Shown here: positions 17,355-25,125 of the stretch, one piece after another
Position numbering within the stretch: the first letter of the stretch is position 1
Layout: every line of letters starts with the position of its first letter
Assembly: GCA_902555465.1 (NCBI GenBank)
Contig: CACDSN010000011.1
Location: 1-46,247, forward strand
DNA length: 46,247 bases
Reading direction: 5' to 3'
DNA from: an uncultured Pelagibacteraceae bacterium
Lineage (GTDB): Bacteria > Pseudomonadota > Alphaproteobacteria > Pelagibacterales > Pelagibacteraceae
Translations under genes and position numbers: made by a program
Notes under the pieces: model-generated
Seen by the model: only the letters and a program-made list of their open reading frames with translations
Told to the model about the DNA's origin: nothing
The model's database searches: none

Positions 17355-17775
17355 GTTTTTTTACCATTTTACTCATGTTCAAAATAATTTTCCAGTGTTT
17401 AGATTCTATAGGCATTACTGATAATCTACTCTGATTAATTAACGCCAAACCTTTTAATTCTTTGGCTTTTTTTATACTTTCCAAACTCACAGGGTACTTT
17501 AGCTTCTTTTCAAACCCAACCTGGACAGCGACAAATCTTTTAGTTTTATCTGTTGGATCTGTGTAAGCCTCCTTTATAACTTTTATTATACCAACTATCT
17601 CTTTACCTATGTTTGAGTGATAAAAAAAACATAAATCACCCTTTTTCATTTTCCTCAAATTATTTGCCGCTTGATAATTTCTTACACCATCCCACATCGA
17701 TCCCTTTGGTCCAGCATTTGTTTGTTGATCAAAAGACCAAACATCTGGTTCTGATTTAAGTAACCAGTACTTCAT
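17323..17775 (-). CDS. EVE-domain protein (putative modified-base or RNA reader)
   Basis: 150 residues. The PUA/YTH-like EVE fold is clear: [18 protein letters not shown] at the start, then [28 protein letters not shown], then [15 protein letters not shown] and the closing [14 protein letters not shown]. Related domains bind modified nucleotides in DNA or RNA; the role of stand-alone EVE proteins is not settled. The last 13 residues are almost all Lys ([13 protein letters not shown]) and come from an A-rich stretch that the acs start also uses in another frame. It lies just upstream of acs on the same strand and 96 bp downstream of the repeat-bracketed block. Confidence 0.9.
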   Translation of the reverse strand: MKYWLLKSEPDVWSFDQQTNAGPKGSMWDGVRNYQAANNLRKMKKGDLCFFYHSNIGKEIVGIIKVIKEAYTDPTDKTKRFVAVQVGFEKKLKYPVSLESIKKAKELKGLALINQSRLSVMPIESKHWKIILNMSKMVKKHAKKKEKKKK

Positions 17776-17871
17776 CTAATTGTTTCTCCAGTGTTTACAT
17801 ACTTTTTGAATCATCGGACTTTCATTTTCCTTAGTTTTTTTAAAACACGTACAACACAACGTACTACACAT
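17776..17871 (-). CDS. Possible 31-residue Cys-rich leader ORF before the EVE gene
   Basis: An ATG at 17871 opens a 31-codon frame ending in TAG at 17776-17778, directly abutting the EVE start. The peptide begins MCSTLCCTCF and has five Cys in all. Its first codons lie inside the left 26-bp repeat. I cannot tell a real small protein from a chance frame; the exact abutment with the EVE ATG is the main argument for it. Confidence 0.2.
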   Translation of the reverse strand: MCSTLCCTCFKKTKENESPMIQKVCKHWRNN

Positions 17872-17873
17872 TT
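17848..17873. repeat. Left copy of a 26-bp direct repeat bracketing a 2-kb block
   Basis: Matches 19831-19856 at 24 of 26 positions in the same orientation. Each copy is itself two tandem 12-bp units of the form CGTACWACACWW. This copy overlaps the stop codon of the 17872 gene by two bases. Confidence 0.75.
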
Positions 17874-18369
17874 ATTTAACTTTATATTCTTTTGCTAATT
17901 TTTCTAAAAATTTACCTTCATTCTTTTTTCTAAATTTAAAACCAATTGCCTCACCACACTGAAAATAACCTAGCTTCCAGTCTATAGGAATTATATCTTC
18001 TTTAAAATTGTAACTTTTTTTATTATGCTCTGTTATTGTAACCAGTACTGTTTTGTCATTATCCCAAAACCAAGTCCACCACTCTTCATATGGCATAAGA
18101 CTTTTTAACATTTTGTCCATTGTGGTAATTGCAGGTTGAAAGCAATGATCTCTATTAAAAGTTCCAGTTTTATATTTAAAATTATTATTTGCGAATTCTT
18201 TTAAAGCTTTTTTTGAAATTCCAACAACTCTCCAACTCCACGGTTCGTAGGTGAAAATATTTCGTAAAATTTTAATCTTATGGTTTTTTTTAAGAGACGA
18301 TTTGAATACGGCTTTATAAAGTTCATAGATTTCTTTTTTTATATCTTCATTTGGTTTTGATAAACTCAT
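17872..18369 (-). CDS. Unrecognised 165-residue protein in the repeat-bracketed block
   Basis: I do not recognise a family. The protein is soluble-looking, basic, and rich in aromatic residues in the middle: TYEPWSWRVVGISKKAL, then TFNRDHCFQP and PYEEWWTWFWDNDKTVLVT, suggesting a compact folded domain with a Trp-rich core. No signal peptide, membrane span or catalytic signature stands out. It is the last of three minus-strand genes lying between the two 26-bp repeats; its stop codon overlaps the left repeat. The gap to the preceding gene is only 5 bp, so the two are probably co-transcribed. It could be accessory cargo carried with the block. Confidence 0.6.
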   Translation of the reverse strand: MSLSKPNEDIKKEIYELYKAVFKSSLKKNHKIKILRNIFTYEPWSWRVVGISKKALKEFANNNFKYKTGTFNRDHCFQPAITTMDKMLKSLMPYEEWWTWFWDNDKTVLVTITEHNKKSYNFKEDIIPIDWKLGYFQCGEAIGFKFRKKNEGKFLEKLAKEYKVK

Positions 18370-18374
18370 ATAAT

Positions 18375-18842
18375 TTAATTTTTCTTATTTTTATCACCAA
18401 ATTCAAATGTGAACGAGTCTTCTGTTATGTGAAGTTTTCCAACATCTTCAGGATGTTTTTTAAAATGTTCATTTAACCTTTTATCCTCCTCATGTTTCCA
18501 TAAGTTATTAATACCAGCTTTCTCTTTCATTTCCTCTACCTGTCTTAATAGTGCATGGGTTTGACTTCCTAGATTGAGGATTCCCATTTCAACTTTTAGC
18601 GTACTATATTGCAGTTCCATTATTTTGGCTTGGGCTTCTTCTTTTTTATTTAAATCTTCTCTTAAATCTTTAGCAATCAATTCTAAATCAAATTTTGTTA
18701 GGTTTGGACTCTTCTCAAGATTCCAAAGGCAACTTTGTATTCCTGTATGAGCCCAGCTTATTGTGTGTTTTTCTTTTTCTATATCCAAAATAATTTTTTC
18801 AAGTCTTTTAAATTTTCCGTCTTTATCATTAAACATACCCAT
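18375..18842 (-). CDS. Unrecognised 155-residue coiled-coil-like protein
   Basis: No family recognised. Highly charged and predicted helical: FKRLEKIILDIEKEKH, then LELIAKDLREDLNKKEEAQAK and a later LLRQVEEMKEKAG look like coiled-coil segments, ending in a short polar tail with TEDSFTFEFGDKNKKN. A perfect AGGAGG ribosome binding site stands 4 bases before the ATG at 18842 and 10 bases before a second ATG (codon 3), so either may be used; such a strong site is unusual among the neighbours. It is probably co-transcribed with the 17872 gene. A 116-bp gap with a near-palindrome separates it from the nuclease-family gene upstream. Confidence 0.6.
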   Translation of the reverse strand: MGMFNDKDGKFKRLEKIILDIEKEKHTISWAHTGIQSCLWNLEKSPNLTKFDLELIAKDLREDLNKKEEAQAKIMELQYSTLKVEMGILNLGSQTHALLRQVEEMKEKAGINNLWKHEEDKRLNEHFKKHPEDVGKLHITEDSFTFEFGDKNKKN

Positions 18843-18958
18843 AGGACCTCCTGTTGTTGAATTGTATGTGGAGCAATAAATACTGCTCTGAAATTTAATT
18901 AAATGTTTTTGAAGATAACAGTTCCAGGAATATTCTTGGAATCAAAAATCTTTACTCT

Positions 18959-19789
18959 TTATAACACAAAATTTGTTAGTATGGGTGAATGATCACTTAA
19001 TTTTTTTTCTCTATATGAGTGCAAATATATAATTTCGCTTATAATTATATCATTTGACACAAAAAAATGATCAAAGCGTCTTTTGGCTGCAACTTTACCT
19101 TTTCTAATAATTGCAAATGAATATTCATGAGTTTTATATGAATGTATTTTTCTATAGCCATCTTGCATGCTTACTGACTTCAAATTTTCAAATAAATTTC
19201 TTTCAGCTTGATCCCATCTTTTTCCACTTCCTCCTCTAAAGTTTTTCTTTAGCCTTGGTTTGCCCTTGAGTTTCATTTTTTGTGCAAAAGTAATAATGTT
19301 GTGTCTGTGATTTTCCGATTGTGGTATATTAAAATCTCCACATAAAATCCTTGGATCTGAACTTCTTATATTTAAACCTTTAAATATACCTTCTAAAGTT
19401 TCAATTTTAATCCAACCATTAGAAGAGCCTGGAGGTATGTATGCGTTGTAAAACCTAATCTTTTTCTTACTCGTGTAAACATTATGATTAAGTATTCTTT
19501 CTCTCCATGGAATATTAAACTCATTTAAATCTCTCATTTCTAATTTATAATTTGATGCAGTTAGCACTCCTAATTTTCTAGGACCAACTAACAATTTATT
19601 ATCTGCAATTAAATCTAGACTAAAATGTATATGCTTAAACTTTGGTCTCAAAATTTCATTTATTATATTGTAGCTTTTGCTAGTTACTTCTTGCAAAGCT
19701 AATATGTCGGGTTTTTCTTCGTCAACAATTTTTAATTGTTGGTCTATTATTTTAAAATTTTTACCTATGTTCCATGATATTGCACGCAT
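18959..19789 (-). CDS. Endonuclease/exonuclease/phosphatase (EEP) family protein
   Basis: 276 residues with the metal-dependent DNase I-like fold used by AP endonucleases, DNases, and phosphodiesterases. Motifs: MRAISWNIGKNF with the metal-binding Asn, DILALQEVTSK with the catalytic Glu, the FYNAYIPPGS strand, ILCGDFNIPQSENH with Asp and Asn, RFDHFFVSND, and the closing SDHSPILTNF with the Asp-His pair. All expected catalytic residues are present, so it is likely active. The substrate is unknown: ExoIII-like repair, RNA processing or a phosphatase role are all possible. It is the first gene of the block, starting 42 bp from the right repeat, and no signal peptide is seen. Confidence 0.85.
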   Translation of the reverse strand: MRAISWNIGKNFKIIDQQLKIVDEEKPDILALQEVTSKSYNIINEILRPKFKHIHFSLDLIADNKLLVGPRKLGVLTASNYKLEMRDLNEFNIPWRERILNHNVYTSKKKIRFYNAYIPPGSSNGWIKIETLEGIFKGLNIRSSDPRILCGDFNIPQSENHRHNIITFAQKMKLKGKPRLKKNFRGGSGKRWDQAERNLFENLKSVSMQDGYRKIHSYKTHEYSFAIIRKGKVAAKRRFDHFFVSNDIIISEIIYLHSYREKKLSDHSPILTNFVL

Positions 19790-19830
19790 GATTCACAATC
19801 CTAGCATAAATAATTTAATCGCACTATAAT

Positions 19831-19856
19831 CGTACTACACTACGTACTACACATTT
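19831..19856. repeat. Right copy of the 26-bp direct repeat
   Basis: 24 of 26 bases identical to 17848-17873, same orientation; differs only by T for A at positions 6 and 11. Again two tandem 12-bp CGTACTACACWW units. It lies in the upstream region of the EEP gene, so the pair encloses exactly three complete genes. Confidence 0.75.
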
Positions 19857-20101
19857 GCTGATTATAATTAGCTTTAATCAATATTTTTAATTGCAAAGAT
19901 AAGGTAAAGGTTAGTGGGAGACGGTAGAGTCTTTACGATGCATCACAAGCGTTGGTTTAAGTAGCCAATAATTCATATAAATTTTTCATTACATTTCTAT
20001 ATTTTTGATCATTGACCTTTTAAATTACTATATTTTAAAATACTTACTTAACTATTCTATAATATCTTATATTATTTCGCTTTAGATATAAACTTGACGA
20101 G
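19857..20101. other. Gene-free stretch with a G+C-richer patch and small hairpin
   Basis: The 312-bp interval 19790-20101 has no convincing gene. After the right repeat, bases 19904-19960 are clearly richer in G and C than the surroundings. There, GTAAAG (19904-19909) can pair with CTTTAC (19931-19936), or alternatively AGAC (19919-19922) with GTCT (19929-19932). This may be a small structured RNA or a remnant of a lost gene. From about 19965 to 20090 the sequence is plain A+T-rich DNA that may hold the promoter for the glycosyltransferase gene. Confidence 0.3.
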
Positions 20102-21136
20102 ATGGCAATCCCACAATATAGGCTAAATATTATGACAAAAAAATCTGATTTAACAAAAGATAATTTATCAGTTGTAATAGTGACTTTAAAAAGTGAACAC
20201 GTTATTCATGAATGTATTGAATCAATAGATAAAGACATATCAATAATTGTTGTTGAAAATTCCGACAATTCAAAATTTAAGAATGATTTAGAAAGTAAAT
20301 ATCCAAATGTAAACTGTATTCTAGCAAATAAAAATTTAGGAATGGGAACAGGAAGTAATTTGGGCATACAACATTCAAAAACTGATTATGTTTTGATTTT
20401 AAATCCAGACGTTACTCTTGAAGATGATACAATAGATCAACTCATAATGGCTTCTAAAACGAACTCAGATTTTACAATACTATCTCCAATTTCAATTGAT
20501 GATATATATCCAAACTACCAGTTCGAGGATCAATTAGTTTTTCCAAAAATTTTATCCACAATGGGTGAAAAAAATACAGAAGCTCGCCAAGCAGTAGAAT
20601 TTGCCTATCTTAAATTAAGAGCAAACAATCAAATGAATTTACCATTTAATGTAAAAAGCGTAGATGGATATGCGATGTTACTTAACAAAAAAAAATTTAA
20701 TTTGATTATGAAAAATAGAATGCTTAATAAGTTTGACGAAAAAGAATACTTCGATGAAAAATTTTTTATGTATTGTGAAAATGATGATTTATGTAGAAGA
20801 ATAATTCACAACGGTGGCTCCATTTTAGTAGTTCCAAATGCCAAAATACATCACTTAGGCGCAAAATCTGTTAATGAAAAATATGACAATGAAGTTGAGT
20901 TTTCCAGAAATTGGCATTGGATATGGTCTAAATTTTATTTTTATAAAAAGCATTATGGTTTTCTTGAGGCGTTTTTAGATGGTTATAAAAAATTTTTTTT
21001 ATCAATATTTAAGTCTTTATTTTATTCAATAATCAATAATAAAAGGAAAAGTAAAATATTTTTTAATAGAGCGTCAGGATTTTATAGTGCATTAATAGGT
21101 AAATCATCTTGGTATAGACCAAAAATTAATGATTAA
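20102..21136 (+). CDS. GT2-family glycosyltransferase (rhamnosyltransferase-like)
   Basis: 344 residues. The GT-A fold of family GT2 is evident: LSVVIVTLKSEHVIHECIES (about 22-41), IIVVENSDNS, NKNLGMGTGSNLGI, the metal-binding DxD-like NPDVTLEDD, KSVDGYAMLLNKKKF with the acceptor region, and EKFFMYCENDDLCRRI with the catalytic ED. It resembles rhamnosyltransferases of the WbbL type and would add a sugar from a nucleotide donor to a growing surface glycan on the cytosolic face. A second ATG at 20132 (codon 11) is an equally plausible start because the first ten residues are not conserved-looking. The FGGY kinase gene follows after 31 bp on the same strand. Confidence 0.85.
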   Translation: MAIPQYRLNIMTKKSDLTKDNLSVVIVTLKSEHVIHECIESIDKDISIIVVENSDNSKFKNDLESKYPNVNCILANKNLGMGTGSNLGIQHSKTDYVLILNPDVTLEDDTIDQLIMASKTNSDFTILSPISIDDIYPNYQFEDQLVFPKILSTMGEKNTEARQAVEFAYLKLRANNQMNLPFNVKSVDGYAMLLNKKKFNLIMKNRMLNKFDEKEYFDEKFFMYCENDDLCRRIIHNGGSILVVPNAKIHHLGAKSVNEKYDNEVEFSRNWHWIWSKFYFYKKHYGFLEAFLDGYKKFFLSIFKSLFYSIINNKRKSKIFFNRASGFYSALIGKSSWYRPKIND

Positions 21137-21167
21137 TTTACAAGTACATTTTTAATCTAAAATTTAA

Positions 21168-22547
21168 ATGAAAAAAGATAAATCTAAAAACAAAATATGT
21201 AATATCGTTTTAGATATTGGGAAACTAAATGCAAAAATTCTAATTTTTAACAATCAATTAAAATTAATAAAAGTAATTAAAACTAACTACCCTCTTAAAA
21301 AAATTAAAAAAAATTTTTATATAAAGGATACTAATTTTTTAATTACTTGGTTTAAAAAAAACATATATCTATACTCTAAACAATTTAAAATTAAAAAAAT
21401 TGTTACAACTGCACATGGGGCCGCATGTGGATTAGTAGATTATAATAATAAATCTATTTTAGGTGTGATGGATTATGAAAATAATTTTGATAAAGTATTA
21501 AAGGAATTTAAAATTATCAAACCTTCTTTCAGTGAGACTTTGTCACCACTTTCAGAAAAAGGATTAAATCTTGGAAAGCAAATTTTATATCTAAAATTAA
21601 AAGAAAAAAATATATTTAAAAATACTAAATATATTCTCACATTTCCTCAATATATTTCTTGGATTCTTTCTAAAAAACTCTCTTCAGAAATTTCTTATTT
21701 AGGAAATCATACACATTTATGGAATTTTAAAAAAAAAACTTATTCTAGCCTTGTAAATAAACTCAAAATAAAAAATAAATTGCCCAAGATTAAAAATGCT
21801 TGGAATACTGTAGGATTTTATTCGCTTGACGAAAGATTGAGTAAAAATAAAATTAAAATCATAAACGGTATTCACGATAGTGACGCCTCGTATTTACTAT
21901 TTACAAGAGGTAAATTTAAAAAGTTCAATTTAATATCTAGCGGAACACATATTGTGATCATGAATGCCTTCACCCCGCCAAAATGTCTAAAAGAAGATAA
22001 AGAAATGTACGGAGGTATTAATGTCTTTGGAAAGGTAGTTCCTACAGTTCGTTTTATGGGCGGAAGAGAATATCAACTTCTAAATAAAAAACTTAAAATA
22101 AATAAAAAATTTAAAAGTTTTGATATTAGATTTTTTAAAAAAAAAAATTTTTTATATCCATCATTTGGCATTGGTGGACCATTCAGCAGAATGAAAGGTA
22201 TTTATAAACCTTTTTTAAAAGAAAATTATACTTCAAGATATATGGCAATTATAACATACATTGCATTTGTATTAAATTATTGTATGGACTTAATCAATTG
22301 TAGAGAAAATATAATAATTACTGGACCATTAATTAATAATAAAAATTTTCTTAGAATAATTGGTGCGCTTAGAGAAAGTCAAAAAATATATTTAAGTTCT
22401 AATCAAGAGGGTACGGGTATTGGAGCAAGCTTGTTATTTAATTTAAAAAAAAAAATCGACCTAAATTTAAAATTATATAAAAGCAAAAAAATACCTGAAA
22501 TAAATTCTTCATATGAGTATTGGATAAAAAAATTGAAAAATAATTAA
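21168..22547 (+). CDS. FGGY-family carbohydrate kinase (rhamnulokinase-like)
   Basis: 459 residues of the ASKHA fold. CNIVLDIGKLNAKILIFNN is the phosphate 1 loop (altered from the usual D-x-GTT), VTTAHGAACGLVD and SEKGLNLGKQILYLK follow, GIHDSDASYLLFTRG carries the catalytic Asp, NLISSGTHIVIMN is the adenosine loop, and ENIIITGPLINNKNFLRIIGAL closes the ATPase domain. These features fit FGGY kinases of the rhamnulose/xylulose type. The neighbour converging 10 bp downstream is a rhamnose isomerase, which would supply rhamnulose, so phosphorylation of L-rhamnulose or a similar ketose is a good guess. It is somewhat divergent (very Lys/Ile-rich), so substrate and activity are not assured. Confidence 0.8.
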   Translation: MKKDKSKNKICNIVLDIGKLNAKILIFNNQLKLIKVIKTNYPLKKIKKNFYIKDTNFLITWFKKNIYLYSKQFKIKKIVTTAHGAACGLVDYNNKSILGVMDYENNFDKVLKEFKIIKPSFSETLSPLSEKGLNLGKQILYLKLKEKNIFKNTKYILTFPQYISWILSKKLSSEISYLGNHTHLWNFKKKTYSSLVNKLKIKNKLPKIKNAWNTVGFYSLDERLSKNKIKIINGIHDSDASYLLFTRGKFKKFNLISSGTHIVIMNAFTPPKCLKEDKEMYGGINVFGKVVPTVRFMGGREYQLLNKKLKINKKFKSFDIRFFKKKNFLYPSFGIGGPFSRMKGIYKPFLKENYTSRYMAIITYIAFVLNYCMDLINCRENIIITGPLINNKNFLRIIGALRESQKIYLSSNQEGTGIGASLLFNLKKKIDLNLKLYKSKKIPEINSSYEYWIKKLKNN

Positions 22548-22557
22548 TTTGAGAAAT

Positions 22558-23847
22558 TTAAACAATACCTGGCTTATTTTTCTTATCCTGAATACGTATC
22601 TTTGATTTTTCTTTTTTATAATTCAATTCTCTGTAGGTATATATAGGCTCTATTGCATTATTATTTTCATATCTTATTTTTTTAATTAATCCACTTACAT
22701 CGGTATTAAAAGCTTCTTTTAATAATAAATTTGCTCCAATAATATCATTTTTCTTTTGTAATTCTGCTAGTATTTTTTGATCAACTAGTATTGATTTTAC
22801 ATAGGCAGTTATTATTTCGTTTGAGCTTTGTATTAAACTTTCAATAGGATCTGTAACATTATGAGACTGATCAATCATATAAGATATATTTGAAATTTTC
22901 TTTTGATGAAATGCATCTACAAGTTCATTAAAAATTAAAAAAAGTTCATAAGGGTTAATAGACCCTGTATCAAGATCATCATCACCATATTTACTATCAT
23001 TAAAATGGAAACCACCTAATTTTTTAAGATCAATTAATCTTGAAACAATCATTTCTATATTTGTATTAGGTAAATGATGTCCTAGATCGACAAGACACAT
23101 GGCTTTTTCTCCAAGTTCCTTAGCACACACATAACTTGTTCCCCAGTCGTTTATAACAGTTGAATAGAATGATGGCTCATAAGGTTTGTGTTCTAATAAA
23201 ATTTTCCAATCAGCTGGTAATGATTTATAAATTTTTTTCATTGAGTCCACATAATGAGACAATGATCTTGAAAAATTTTGCTGACCCGGGAAGTTACCAC
23301 CATCTGCAATCCAAACTGTGAGCCCTTTTGAACCTAAGATTTTACCTTTTTCTATACATTCCAAATTTAATTCTATTGCCTGTTGTCTTATAGATTTGTC
23401 AGAATTTGTTAGACTTCCAAATTTATAAGAATATTTTTGATTAATTTGATCTTGGAAGCTATTTGAATTTACTACATCAAATTTAATACCAAAGTTTGTA
23501 GCATGATCTTTTAAAGCTTTATAATCATCGACATTATCCCAAGGAAAATGTGGTGATATAGAAGAAGTTATACCAACCAAGTCATTTACAACGCCACAAT
23601 CTTCAACTTTCTCAAAAATATTTCTAGGTTCCCCAAAACCTGGAAAACGGCCAAACCTTGTTCCTCCTGTGCCCAAACCCCATGAAGGCAATGCAAGATC
23701 TAAATTTGAAATTTTCTCCTCAATATATTTAATATCAATATTTAATTTTGATACTTTTTGACAAAAATAATCATAATCCTTATTTAAATTTTCTGAATAT
23801 TTTTTATTAGAATCAAATATTTTATTTTTATCAACAGCTTTGAACAT
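22558..23847 (-). CDS. rhaI: L-rhamnose isomerase, RhaI type
   Basis: 429-residue TIM-barrel isomerase that interconverts L-rhamnose and L-rhamnulose. It matches the Pseudomonas stutzeri/rhizobial RhaI form rather than enterobacterial RhaA: LALPSWGLGTGGTRFGRFPG near residue 50, TVWIADGGNFPGQQNF (about 180-195), the metal ligands in ILLEHKPYEP (Glu), CLVDLGHHLPNTN (Asp and His) and LGGFHFNDSKYGDDDLD (His, then Asp residues). Length is typical. The ATG overlaps the stop of the ASRT-type gene by one base, so the two are translationally coupled. No rhamnulose-phosphate aldolase or lactaldehyde dehydrogenase is in the window, so the rest of the pathway must lie elsewhere or be absent. Confidence 0.92.
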   Translation of the reverse strand: MFKAVDKNKIFDSNKKYSENLNKDYDYFCQKVSKLNIDIKYIEEKISNLDLALPSWGLGTGGTRFGRFPGFGEPRNIFEKVEDCGVVNDLVGITSSISPHFPWDNVDDYKALKDHATNFGIKFDVVNSNSFQDQINQKYSYKFGSLTNSDKSIRQQAIELNLECIEKGKILGSKGLTVWIADGGNFPGQQNFSRSLSHYVDSMKKIYKSLPADWKILLEHKPYEPSFYSTVINDWGTSYVCAKELGEKAMCLVDLGHHLPNTNIEMIVSRLIDLKKLGGFHFNDSKYGDDDLDTGSINPYELFLIFNELVDAFHQKKISNISYMIDQSHNVTDPIESLIQSSNEIITAYVKSILVDQKILAELQKKNDIIGANLLLKEAFNTDVSGLIKKIRYENNNAIEPIYTYRELNYKKEKSKIRIQDKKNKPGIV

Positions 23848-24242
23848 TAATCATCAACTCCCCAACCCATTGATGTCATAAACGAATTGTTTTCAGATGT
23901 TGTATCTAATCGTGAAAGCTGAGCAACTATTTTAATATTACTTTTGAGAATTATTGAGTAAGGTACTTCTCTCAATAGTTTTTTGTTATTTAAAAGTGTA
24001 ATATTGTCTAGTCTAAGATGCAAACTTCTTTTTGCCTTTAAGGTATGTTTATAATTTTCTAATGGTTCACTATTTTCGTAATAAAAAGATATATTGATTA
24101 AAGCATCTTTATCAGACGAATTAAGCATACATAAAGACTCGTGTCCAAATTGATCTCCATTTTTTGAGGTTTTATAAGGATGTCCTTTTGCAGGTAGAAA
24201 TGCATCAGGAAATATCCATGTTTTCTTTCCAATATCACTCAT
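23847..24242 (-). CDS. ASRT-family sugar-binding protein (sensory rhodopsin transducer homologue)
   Basis: 131 residues from the ATG at 24242 (a longer TTG frame from 24293 adds 17 unconserved residues, so I reject it). The family hallmarks are all present: GKKTWIFPDAFLPAKG, HESLCMLNSSDKDALINISFYYENSEP, AKRSLHLRLDNI, VPYSIILKSNIKIVAQLSRLDTTSENNSFMTSMGWG. The Anabaena member carries signals from a sensory rhodopsin; family members near sugar genes are thought to bind small molecules such as sugars. Here the 1-bp overlap with the rhamnose isomerase gene strongly suggests a role in rhamnose metabolism or sensing, not light. No rhodopsin gene is in this window. Confidence 0.85.
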   Translation of the reverse strand: MSDIGKKTWIFPDAFLPAKGHPYKTSKNGDQFGHESLCMLNSSDKDALINISFYYENSEPLENYKHTLKAKRSLHLRLDNITLLNNKKLLREVPYSIILKSNIKIVAQLSRLDTTSENNSFMTSMGWGVDD

Positions 24243-24274
24243 TTTTACATTCACAATATTTATTAAAAATTGTA

Positions 24275-24303
24275 AGTCCAGTAATAAATACAATTAATGG
24301 ACT
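24275..24303. promoter_or_regulatory. Possible operator between ASRT-rhaI and the nucleotidyltransferase operon
   Basis: AGTCCA (24275-24280) and TGGACT (24298-24303) are perfect inverted half-sites 17 bp apart in the 113-bp divergent promoter region, a layout expected for a dimeric regulator. The half-sites are short and chance cannot be excluded. Confidence 0.3.
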
Positions 24304-24355
24304 GTTTTATAAAGGTGTGATTTAACTGATTAAATTTAAAAAGGAGAAATTCTAA

Positions 24356-25105
24356 GTGCCCAATAAAGTAAACATAATGCCAATGGCAGGAGAAGGACTT
24401 AGATTAAAAAAAGCAGGATATAACACTCCCAAGCCTTTAATAAACCTTAATGGAAAACCAATGTTTATAAGATCTGCAGAATGTATGCCTGATGCAGATT
24501 TTTGGATTTTTATAACGCAAAAAAAATTTTTAGATGATGGGAAGATAGAAAAAGAAACGAAGAAATATTTTAAAAATTATAAAATTTTATCTGTGAATAA
24601 ATTAACGGAGGGTCAAGCATCAACATGTGGATTAGCCTCTGAATACTTAAAACAAGATGATCAAGTATTTATAAATGCATGCGATAGTTATATAAAATTT
24701 AATACTGATAATTATAAAAAACAAATTGAAACTTATGATGTATTAGTTTTCACTACAAAATGTAAAAAAATTCATTTAACAAATCCAAACGCTTACGGAT
24801 GGGTAAGAAATAACAAAGAAAACAATTTAGAAATTTCATGTAAAAAACCATTTAACGAAAATCCTATAGATGAGAGACCTATAGTTGGATCTTTTTTTTT
24901 CAAAAAATCTGAGTTTTTCATAAATTCTTTAGATTTATTATTCAAAAATAAAAAAAAAGTTAAAAATGAATATTATCTTGATGTGGCAATAGAAGAGTCG
25001 ATTAAACTAGGTCTCAAAGTAGGTGAAATATTGGTAGACAATTATATAGATTTGGGAAATTATAAAGAATTAGAAAAGTACGATAATACTGATTTTAAGA
25101 GATAA
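24356..25105 (+). CDS. Sugar nucleotidyltransferase (NTP_transferase family)
   Basis: 249 residues. The start NIMPMAGEGLRLKKAGYNTP followed by KPLINLNGKPMF is the nucleotide-binding signature of sugar-phosphate nucleotidylyltransferases; TEGQASTCGLASEYL, then FINACDSYI (metal-binding Asp) and NEYYLDVAIEESI plus VDNYIDLGNYKELEKYD complete the family layout. It should activate a sugar phosphate with an NTP, giving a nucleotide sugar for glycan building; the specific sugar is not readable. The start is GTG with a good AAGGAG ribosome binding site 9 bases before. It heads a plus-strand run of four genes (24356-28544) with gaps of 4-20 bp that looks like one operon. Confidence 0.87.
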   Translation: MPNKVNIMPMAGEGLRLKKAGYNTPKPLINLNGKPMFIRSAECMPDADFWIFITQKKFLDDGKIEKETKKYFKNYKILSVNKLTEGQASTCGLASEYLKQDDQVFINACDSYIKFNTDNYKKQIETYDVLVFTTKCKKIHLTNPNAYGWVRNNKENNLEISCKKPFNENPIDERPIVGSFFFKKSEFFINSLDLLFKNKKKVKNEYYLDVAIEESIKLGLKVGEILVDNYIDLGNYKELEKYDNTDFKR

Positions 25106-25125
25106 AATATTTTTTAATTTAAATC

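Noticed and set aside
17207..17434. Plus-strand open frame rich in Phe across the start of acs
   Set aside because: It is the mirror of the A-rich, Lys-coding stretch on the other strand; no ribosome site or recognisable domain.
18922..18941. Near-palindrome TTCCAGGAATATTCTTGGAA before the EEP gene stop side
   Set aside because: One mismatched pair and a position after a gene end; no T tract and nothing to link it to a regulator.
17848..19856. Prophage or integrative element with its own recombinase
   Set aside because: No integrase, transposase, capsid or tail gene is in or beside the block; only the repeats and cargo are seen.
19904..19960. Riboswitch (for example a SAM or glycine type) in the gap before the glycosyltransferase
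   Set aside because: I could not match the conserved core of any known riboswitch, and the patch is 140 bp from the start of an unrelated gene.
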